Part shown: positions 1-4,541 of the stretch, one piece after another
Layout: every line of letters starts with the position of its first letter
Numbering within the stretch: the stretch's first letter is position 1
Assembly (NCBI GenBank): GCA_003233475.1
Contig: QILU01000025.1
Location: forward strand, 1-5,554
From: Ahrensia sp.
Lineage (GTDB): Bacteria; Pseudomonadota; Alphaproteobacteria; Rhizobiales; Rhizobiaceae
Direction: 5' to 3'
DNA length: 5,554 nucleotides
Program-made: the position numbers and the translations under genes
Notes under the pieces: model-generated
Told to the model about the DNA's origin: nothing
The model's input: the letters and a program-made list of their open reading frames with translations, nothing else
Databases searched by the model: none

Positions 1-224
1 TGATTGATTATAAAACCAGCACCCGCGCCCCCGATGATGTGCGTGAAGTGTCGCCGGACTACATTACTCAAATGGCGCTTTATCGCGCATTGGTAACAAA
101 ACTTTACCCCGGTAAAAAAGTAAACACAGCGCTGGTCTGGACCCATGCCGAGAACGGCCCCCGTTTTATGCCCTTGCCTGATGCTGATCTGGACGCGGCA
201 TTTGCAAAAATCGCGAAGCTGTGA
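1..224 (+). CDS. addA: AddA double-strand break repair helicase/nuclease, C-terminal end (partial, 5' end outside window)
   Basis: Only the last 73 codons lie in the window (frame begins at base 3; stop TGA 222-224). AddA is the UvrD-like helicase subunit of AddAB, which resects double-strand breaks in the cytoplasm for RecA loading. The visible part is the end of the C-terminal RecB-type nuclease domain. It opens with I-D-Y-K-T (residues 1-5 of the fragment), the Asp/Lys motif of this nuclease fold, followed 18 residues later by Q-M-A-L-Y (23-27), the QxxxY motif that closes the active site. The tail MPLPDADLDAAF resembles the ends of alphaproteobacterial AddA proteins. The adjacent trxA supports the call, since addB-addA-trxA is a common alphaproteobacterial order. 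The GTG at 39 is internal to the gene, not a start. A RecB-family nuclease of another kind cannot be fully excluded because the helicase domain is outside the window. Confidence 0.85.
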   Translation, partial: IDYKTSTRAPDDVREVSPDYITQMALYRALVTKLYPGKKVNTALVWTHAENGPRFMPLPDADLDAAFAKIAKL

Positions 225-245
225 TTTTCATTTTTGTTTCACACC

Positions 246-274
246 TTGACCCTTGAAGGGCGGCTCCCTACGTT
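246..274 (+). promoter_or_regulatory. possible weak promoter upstream of trxA
   Basis: TTGACC at 246-251 matches the sigma-70 -35 box at five of six positions. After a 17-nt spacer, TACGTT (269-274) matches the -10 box at only three of six. The position is reasonable: just after addA and 60-70 nt before the trxA start. The -35 box sits in a short tandem repeat, CCTTGAC/CCTTGAA (244-257), overlapping a small palindrome CCCTTGAAGGG (250-260). trxA may equally be transcribed by read-through from addA, because no terminator is visible between them. The match is inspection only. Confidence 0.25.
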
Positions 275-325
275 CCGCTCAACAACGCATAAGCGATGAT
301 TCTGTTGCCTATGCAAAGATTTATC

Positions 326-330
326 AGGAG
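326..330 (+). promoter_or_regulatory. ribosome binding site of trxA
   Basis: AGGAG at 326-330 is a good Shine-Dalgarno sequence. Two ATG codons follow in tandem, at 334 and 337. The spacer is 3 nt to the first and 6 nt to the second, so the second ATG is the better-spaced start and yields a protein of normal thioredoxin length. Confidence 0.7.
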
Positions 331-336
331 CACATG

Positions 337-657
337 ATGGCTACAATAAAAATTGATTCCTCCAATTTCGATTCCGATGTTTTGAACTCCAACACCCCTG
401 TTGTGGTGGATTTCTGGGCGGAATGGTGCGGCCCTTGCAAAATGATTGCACCCAGTCTGGAAGAAATTTCCGACGAGATGGGTGATAAGATAAAAATCGC
501 CAAGGTCAATATGGATGAAAATCCGGACATCGCTGCCAAATACGGGGTTCGCTCTATTCCCACCCTGCTGTTGTTCAAGGACGGTGAGCCGGTGGCAATT
601 CAGGTTGGCGCTGTGCCAAAAAGCAAAATTTCCAGCTGGATTTCCAGCGAAATTTAG
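337..657 (+). CDS. trxA: thioredoxin 1 (TrxA)
   Basis: Cytoplasmic thiol-disulfide reductant of about 106 residues, the usual size for a single-domain thioredoxin. It takes electrons from thioredoxin reductase and passes them to proteins such as ribonucleotide reductase and peroxiredoxins. The active site is intact: W-C-G-P-C at residues 30-34 inside [11 protein letters not shown], the buried Asp at 25 (equivalent to E. coli Asp26), the cis-proline in S-I-P-T (Pro75), and the F-K-D-G turn followed by the V-G-A motif (90-92). There is no signal peptide, which argues against a periplasmic homologue. The start at 337 is chosen by AGGAG 6 nt upstream. An in-frame ATG at 334 would add one Met, and a TTG at 253 would add an unlikely 28-residue tail. 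It follows addA by about 110 nt and ends 28 nt before a strong terminator, so it closes the addA-side transcription unit. Confidence 0.96.
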   Translation: MATIKIDSSNFDSDVLNSNTPVVVDFWAEWCGPCKMIAPSLEEISDEMGDKIKIAKVNMDENPDIAAKYGVRSIPTLLLFKDGEPVAIQVGAVPKSKISSWISSEI

Positions 658-685
658 TTCTTTTCGAAGCCTTTTATGAGAAATG

Positions 686-715
686 CACCCGGTTCTATGA
701 ACCGGGTGTTTTTTT
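686..715 (+). terminator. intrinsic terminator after trxA
   Basis: A perfect 9-bp stem, CACCCGGTT (686-694) paired with AACCGGGTG (700-708), closes a 5-nt loop CTATG and runs directly into seven T residues (709-715). This is a textbook Rho-independent terminator for plus-strand transcripts, 28 nt past the trxA stop. It has no T tract on the other strand, so it acts in one direction. It implies that argB downstream needs its own promoter or substantial read-through. Confidence 0.93.
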
Positions 716-728
716 ATGCCTGCCATCT

Positions 729-759
729 GTGCTAAGGAAAAGAATATTTTTCTTAGCAC
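729..759 (+). repeat. 13-bp stem hairpin (inverted repeat) between terminator and argB start
   Basis: The left arm GTGCTAAGGAAAA (729-741) pairs with the right arm TTTTTCTTAGCAC (747-759) around a 5-nt loop GAATA. Twelve pairs are Watson-Crick and one is G-U (737 with 751). It ends 10 nt before the ATG at 770. It has no trailing T run, so it is not an ordinary terminator. The AAGGA inside the left arm looks like a Shine-Dalgarno core but is too far from the ATG and would be sequestered in the stem. It could be a 5'-UTR structure, a dyad operator in DNA, or a remnant of a small repeat; the sequence does not decide between these. Confidence 0.7.
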
Positions 760-769
760 CCTTGCTCAA

Positions 770-1693
770 ATGACCAAAAAAACACCAAAAGCCAAAACCA
801 AAACCAAAACTAAAATTGATGGCAATCTTCAAGCCCTGCTTTTGTCGGAAGCCTTGCCCTATATGCAAACCCATGCGGGTAAAATTATTGTAATTAAATA
901 TGGCGGCCACGCCATGGGGGATAAGGAGTTAAGCTTGGCCTTTGCCCGCGATGTAGCCCTGCTGCGTCAATCGGGGGTGGAGCCGTTTGTGGTGCACGGC
1001 GGTGGCCCTCAAATTGGTGCCATGCTGGAGCGGATGAATATTAAAAGCAAATTTCGTGACGGCATGCGGGTAACCGACAAAGCCACTGCGGAAGTTGCTG
1101 AAATGGTGCTGGCGGGATCGATCAACAAGAGCATTGTGGCGGATTTTAACGCTCAGGGCGCTCGCGCCATCGGCCTTTCCGGCAAGGATGGCAATATGAT
1201 GAAGGTCACAAAAATGCGCCGTCGGTCGCGTGATTTGAAAAGTAATAATGAGCAAATCATTGATTTGGGTTTTGTCGGCGAACCGGATGAGATTGATATC
1301 ACGGTGCTTGATATGGTGGCTGGTGTCGGGTTGATACCGGTCATTGCTCCCATTGCTATTGGGGAAGATGGTGAGACCTACAATGTTAACGCAGATGTTT
1401 TTGCCGGCGCCATTGCCGGCGCACTGGAAGCCAATCGCCTGTTGTTTTTGACAGATGTTCCAGGGGTTTTGGATAAGAATGGTGAGCTGATCAAAGAGCT
1501 GACGGTCAAACAGGCCCTTAAACTGATTAAGGATGGAACGATTACCGGCGGAATGATCCCAAAAGTTGAAACCTGTATTGAGGCTCTGGAACGGGGAGTT
1601 GAAGCGGTGGTTATTGTAAACGGCAAGGTGCCCCATTCCGTGTTGCTTGAATTGTTTACCGAACACGGTGCCGGAACAATGATTGTTGAATGA
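770..1693 (+). CDS. argB: acetylglutamate kinase (ArgB)
   Basis: Phosphorylates N-acetyl-L-glutamate with ATP, the second step of cyclic/linear arginine (ornithine) synthesis, in the cytoplasm. The 307-residue product has all amino-acid kinase family landmarks: K43 in V-I-K-Y-G-G-H-A (phosphoryl-transfer Lys and Gly loop), V-H-G-G-G-P-Q (75-81), R100 in [14 protein letters not shown] (135-142), N-V-N-A-D (205-209), LTDVPGVLD around 227-235, and the GGMIPK Lys near the C-terminus. An N-terminal helix (about residues 20-36) and the late EHGAGTM segment are typical of hexameric, arginine-inhibited enzymes, so feedback inhibition is likely. The ATG at 770 is preferred because it gives a normal length. 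The in-frame ATG at 716 lies in the terminator T tract and would translate the 729-759 hairpin. No clear Shine-Dalgarno precedes 770. The first 15 residues are a Lys/Thr-rich tail encoded by hexamer repeats. It overlaps the next gene by ATGA. Confidence 0.96.
   Translation: MTKKTPKAKTKTKTKIDGNLQALLLSEALPYMQTHAGKIIVIKYGGHAMGDKELSLAFARDVALLRQSGVEPFVVHGGGPQIGAMLERMNIKSKFRDGMRVTDKATAEVAEMVLAGSINKSIVADFNAQGARAIGLSGKDGNMMKVTKMRRRSRDLKSNNEQIIDLGFVGEPDEIDITVLDMVAGVGLIPVIAPIAIGEDGETYNVNADVFAGAIAGALEANRLLFLTDVPGVLDKNGELIKELTVKQALKLIKDGTITGGMIPKVETCIEALERGVEAVVIVNGKVPHSVLLELFTEHGAGTMIVE
792..815 (+). repeat. tandem hexanucleotide repeat in the argB 5' coding region
   Basis: Four consecutive 6-nt units, three CCAAAA (792-797, 798-803, 804-809) and one CTAAAA (810-815), with a further CCAAAA at 785-790 separated by one G. 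They encode the alternating K-T tail at about ArgB residues 9-15. The unit is a multiple of three, so gain or loss of copies would change the tail length without breaking the frame. Confidence 0.8.
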
Positions 1694-2400
1694 GTAATTC
1701 GAGCAAATCTCTTTCTGCCGCTTTTGGGCATGTTACCGATTGGGTGTTTGATCTCGACAACACGCTCTACCCGCGTCACTGCGATTTGTTCGCGCAGATT
1801 GACTGGAAGATGACGGATTACGTATCCACGCTGTTAGGCATGGAAAAAGTGGCGGCTAGAAAACTGCAAAAAGATTTATACCGCGAGCACGGCACCACCC
1901 TGCGCGGATTGATGGAGCGGCACGACATAGACCCGAAAGATTTTTTGGATAAGGTTCATGACATTGATTATTCCCCGCTCACACCAAACCCGGTTCTGGG
2001 GAAGTTGATTGCGGCCCTTCCCGGACGAAAACATATATTTACCAATGGCGATGTTCCCCACGCCCGACGTACCACCGACAGGCTTGGTATTACGCAACAT
2101 TTTGATCAGGTGTTTGATATTGTGGCGTCTGATTTAATTCCAAAACCAGCCGAATCCACTTATTTGAAATTTATGGAGTCCCATAACGTCAATCCCAAAC
2201 AGGCGGCCATGTTCGAAGACATGCCGCGCAATCTGGATGTACCAAAAAAATTCGGCATGAGCACCATTCTCATTGTTCCGGCGAAGGGATCACAGTTTAA
2301 TGCCGAAGCCTGGGAGCACGAAATACAAGACGACGATGTTATAGATTTTTCCACCGATAATCTGGACGGATTTTTGGCTGAAGTATTGGAAACGCTCTAA
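1690..2400 (+). CDS. HAD-superfamily pyrimidine 5'-nucleotidase-like phosphatase
   Basis: A 236-residue cytoplasmic haloacid dehalogenase-fold hydrolase. All four HAD motifs are visible: motif I D-L-D-N-T-L-Y-P (21-28; nucleophile D21, acid/base D23), motif II Thr118 in I-F-T-N-G-D, motif III Lys152 in I-P-K-P, and motif [10 protein letters not shown] (175-182). A helical cap lies between motifs I and II (about 30-105). The DLDNTLYP and FTNGDxxHA signatures match the pyrimidine 5'-nucleotidase branch (SDT1-like), which dephosphorylates UMP/CMP-type nucleotides in yeast. The actual substrate here is inferred. Its ATG overlaps the argB stop by 4 nt with no strong Shine-Dalgarno, so translation is probably coupled to argB. 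This argB-HAD pairing is also known from Rhizobiales. Its TAA ends inside the stop region of the convergent nucleoside phosphorylase gene. Other phosphomonoesters remain possible substrates. Confidence 0.85.
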   Translation: MSNSSKSLSAAFGHVTDWVFDLDNTLYPRHCDLFAQIDWKMTDYVSTLLGMEKVAARKLQKDLYREHGTTLRGLMERHDIDPKDFLDKVHDIDYSPLTPNPVLGKLIAALPGRKHIFTNGDVPHARRTTDRLGITQHFDQVFDIVASDLIPKPAESTYLKFMESHNVNPKQAAMFEDMPRNLDVPKKFGMSTILIVPAKGSQFNAEAWEHEIQDDDVIDFSTDNLDGFLAEVLETL

Positions 2401-3182
2401 AACCCGTCTTCCAGCACTGCCGATAACAACTGCACTAGTTTTTTACCGCCCTTTGGAGCCATTTCTTTGGTTTCATCGTGGGAGAGTTCTCCCCCTGTCA
2501 TGCCGGCGGCAAAATTGGTGATCACCGAAAGTGCGGCAACCTCCATGCCTAAGAACCGTGCCAGAATAACCTCAGGAACAGTGGACATGCCCACAGCGGT
2601 AGCCCCCATATTGCGGGCCATTTTAATCTCGGCCGGGGTTTCAAAACTGGGGCCGGAAAACCACATATAAACCCCTTTATGTAGCTTCATATCCAATCGC
2701 TTAGCGGTTTTTTTGAAGTGTTTGCGCAGGCGTTTGTCATAGGCCGAAGTCAGCCCCACAAAACGCGCGTCGCTGGGTTCGCCAAACAACGGGTTGGAGC
2801 CGGAAAAATTAATGTGGTCAATGATTTGCATCACCGATCCAGGGGGCATTTTTTTATTCAAAGAACCGGCGGAATTGGTTAAAATCAGGCGCTTCACCCC
2901 GGCCTGTTTAAGCGCTTCCAGCGGTGGGCGCATGGCAGCTGCATCGGCGTGTTCATAGTAATGGGAGCGGCCTGATAAAACGACAATCCTGTGTCCGCCT
3001 AAAGTGCCCGCGCTCAGTGTGCCAGCATGGCCTGAAACTCCACTTGCGGGGAACCGGTTCAGTTTTTCGTAAGGCAGGGAGTGTTCTACTTTAACGGCTT
3101 CTGCCAACGCCCCCAGGCCGGAGCCTAAAATCAGGGCTGTTTCCGGTACAAACCCATCAAGCGCTTTTTTTAAGTTAGTCAT
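2397..3182 (-). CDS. punA: purine nucleoside phosphorylase, trimeric PNP/MTAP family
   Basis: Cleaves purine (deoxy)ribonucleosides with phosphate to the free base and (deoxy)ribose-1-phosphate. The 261-residue product is the usual size for the low-molecular-mass trimeric class (PunA/XapA type, not hexameric DeoD). Visible landmarks are the phosphate loop G-S-G-L-G (20-24), S-G-H-A-G-T (50-55), G-R-x-H-Y-Y-E (71-77), T-N-S-A-G-S-L-N (102-109), and F-S-G-P-S-F-E-T-P-A-E-I (175-186) whose E181 contacts the base. T-N-F-A-A-G (222-227) follows, with Asn223 where 6-oxopurine-specific enzymes have Asn and methylthioadenosine phosphorylases have Asp. Inosine/guanosine preference is therefore likely; xanthosine activity cannot be judged. 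The start codon overlaps the cdd stop (ATGA), with a modest GGAA 5 nt upstream, so it is the last gene of the nucleoside operon. Its TAG overlaps the convergent HAD gene by 4 nt. The symbol is by family only; relatives are also labelled deoD. Confidence 0.93.
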   Translation of the reverse strand: MTNLKKALDGFVPETALILGSGLGALAEAVKVEHSLPYEKLNRFPASGVSGHAGTLSAGTLGGHRIVVLSGRSHYYEHADAAAMRPPLEALKQAGVKRLILTNSAGSLNKKMPPGSVMQIIDHINFSGSNPLFGEPSDARFVGLTSAYDKRLRKHFKKTAKRLDMKLHKGVYMWFSGPSFETPAEIKMARNMGATAVGMSTVPEVILARFLGMEVAALSVITNFAAGMTGGELSHDETKEMAPKGGKKLVQLLSAVLEDGF

Positions 3183-3568
3183 TTTGATTCCAATTCAAAC
3201 CCAAAAGGTAGCAATTGCTCAAGAGGGATTGTCTCAACGCTACCGTTCTCATCGCATAGATGAACTTTTGTATTTGCGCTGCCAAATTCAGCGATACGCT
3301 GGCGGCACCCTCCACACGGTGTGACCTTGGTTTTTTTCTCTGCAACCACCAGAATTTCAGCAATTTCTTTTTCACCGGCACTTATCATCTGGGCGATGGC
3401 GGAAGTTTCCGCGCACCATCCTTCCGGGAAAGAAGCATTTTCCACGTTGCACCCGGCAAAAATTGTGCCGCTTACGGTGCGAAGTGCCGCCCCCACCGGA
3501 AAATTTGAATAGGGGGCATGGCAATTTGACATGGATTTTTTTGCGGCATTAAAAAGATCGGTGGTCAT
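3179..3568 (-). CDS. cdd: cytidine deaminase, tetrameric zinc type
   Basis: Hydrolytically deaminates cytidine and deoxycytidine to uridine and deoxyuridine in the cytoplasm. At 129 residues it is the short, homotetrameric class. The zinc site is complete: C52-A-E54 (Cys ligand and catalytic Glu) and P-C85-G-G-C88-R-Q. N41 and E43 in G-C-N-V-E-N-A-S are the ribose-binding residues, and A-P-Y-S-N-F-P-V-G-A (18-27) is the usual N-terminal signature. The residue after CAE is Thr55, where Bacillus and animal tetrameric enzymes have Arg. The ATG at 3568 has AGGG (3577-3580) 8 nt upstream, and that site overlaps the TAG stop of the permease gene, so the two genes are tightly coupled. The stop overlaps the phosphorylase start by 4 nt. 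Placement after two nucleoside permeases fits use of imported cytidine. Confidence 0.96.
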   Translation of the reverse strand: MTTDLFNAAKKSMSNCHAPYSNFPVGAALRTVSGTIFAGCNVENASFPEGWCAETSAIAQMISAGEKEIAEILVVAEKKTKVTPCGGCRQRIAEFGSANTKVHLCDENGSVETIPLEQLLPFGFELESK

Positions 3569-3576
3569 TTTTCTCG

Positions 3577-3580
3577 CCCT
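3577..3580 (-). promoter_or_regulatory. ribosome binding site of cdd, overlapping the permease stop codon
   Basis: Read on the minus strand, TAGGGCGAGAAAAATG contains AGGG (3580-3577), with its first two bases inside the TAG stop of the upstream permease and 8 nt before the cdd ATG. A ribosome finishing the permease would therefore sit on the cdd site. Confidence 0.55.
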
Positions 3581-4541
3581 ATCTTTCTTTAGAATAAGGC
3601 ACGCCGCCAGCCTTTGGCGGGATGGCTTTTCCGATAAATCCGGCCAGCAGGATAACGGTCAAAATATACGGTAGTGCCTGCATCAATTGAACCGGCACCA
3701 CCCCAACGAGGGGAAGAGAAACCCCTTGATAACGGATTTCCAGCGCCCCAAGAAAGCCAAACAGTAAACAGGCCCACATGGCAGCAACGGGTCGCCATTT
3801 AGCAAAGATAAGCGCCGCCAATGCGATAAATCCGCGCCCTGCTGTCATGTCCTTAACAAACCCGGCTGATACTCCAATGGAAAGATAAGCACCAGCGACC
3901 CCACATAACATTCCGCACACGATGACGGCACGGTAGCGCGCCCGGTTGACCGAAATACCTGCCGTATCAACCGCAGAAGGGTTTTCCCCCACTGCTCGAA
4001 GGCGCAGGCCAAAACGGGTGCGAAACAAAATCCACCAGGTGATGGGCACCATAGCAAAAGCGAAATAGGCAATCAGGTTTTGACCTGAAATCAACTCTTT
4101 ATAGATCGGCCCAAGCAAAGGAATGCCGGACAGGGTTTCAACCAGCGGCCATTCCAGCGGGTTGAAACGCCCTTCTTTTGGTAGCTGGGGCGTGCGCCCG
4201 CCGAGGCCAAACCACGCCTGCCCAAGCAGAACTGAAAGACCGGCAGCAATAAAATTGATAGCCACGCCGGAGACAATCTGATTGCCTTTGTTGGTGATCG
4301 ACGCAAACCCATGGACAAGCGACAGGGTTACCCCCACCATTATTCCAGCCCCAAGCCCAAGCCAAGCGGAACCGGTGGCAGCGGCCGCTGCAGCTGCCGC
4401 AAATGCACCCCCAAGCATTTTGCCCTCAAGACCAATATCAACGATGCCTGCGCGTTCAGAATAAAGTCCGGCGAGGCAGGCAAGCAGTAAGGGAACGGCG
4501 GAGCGAACTGTGAGATCGAGCAGTTGAAGGATCGTATCCAT
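3579..4541 (-). CDS. nucleoside ABC transporter permease, NupQ/YufQ type
   Basis: Integral inner-membrane subunit of an ABC importer in the branched-chain amino acid/ribose permease superfamily (BPD_transp_2). It is 320 residues with about eight or nine hydrophobic segments (roughly 10-26, 33-55, 60-80, 88-111, 155-173, 203-227, 235-248, 252-267, 276-303). Family landmarks are E-R-A-G-I-V-D-I-G-L-E-G-K-M (29-42) in the second membrane segment and the cytoplasmic loop G-E-N-P-S-A-V-D-T-A-G-I (185-196), which contacts the ATPase. An uninterrupted eight-alanine run (48-55) follows the EGKM motif. It pairs with the upstream permease to form a heterodimeric channel; the stop and start of the two genes overlap by 1 nt (TAATG), with AGGGAG (4549-4554) 7 nt upstream. 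Nucleoside specificity is inferred from family resemblance and from the cdd and purine nucleoside phosphorylase genes that follow. A different sugar-like substrate is possible but less likely. Confidence 0.92.
   Translation of the reverse strand: MDTILQLLDLTVRSAVPLLLACLAGLYSERAGIVDIGLEGKMLGGAFAAAAAAAATGSAWLGLGAGIMVGVTLSLVHGFASITNKGNQIVSGVAINFIAAGLSVLLGQAWFGLGGRTPQLPKEGRFNPLEWPLVETLSGIPLLGPIYKELISGQNLIAYFAFAMVPITWWILFRTRFGLRLRAVGENPSAVDTAGISVNRARYRAVIVCGMLCGVAGAYLSIGVSAGFVKDMTAGRGFIALAALIFAKWRPVAAMWACLLFGFLGALEIRYQGVSLPLVGVVPVQLMQALPYILTVILLAGFIGKAIPPKAGGVPYSKER

Noticed and set aside
253..336. TTG start extending thioredoxin by 28 residues
   Set aside because: The extension has no signal peptide or family similarity and no ribosome site, whereas AGGAG sits 6 nt before the ATG at 337.
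268..759. 163-codon minus-strand open frame across trxA and the terminator
   Set aside because: It lies antisense to a certain trxA, crosses the terminator and hairpin, and has a composition unlike any recognisable family.
716..769. Upstream ATG at 716 as the argB start
   Set aside because: It falls at the end of the terminator T tract and would translate the hairpin. The ATG at 770 gives the normal length for the family.
929..1666. 245-codon minus-strand open frame inside argB
   Set aside because: Although long, it is wholly antisense to a well-conserved gene, rich in His/Asn/Phe as expected from complementing argB codons, and has no recognisable domain or ribosome site.
2428..2444. Possible terminator in the convergent region (AACT/AGTT stem followed by six T)
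   Set aside because: The stem is only 4 bp and AT-rich, too weak to call, and it lies inside the phosphorylase coding sequence.
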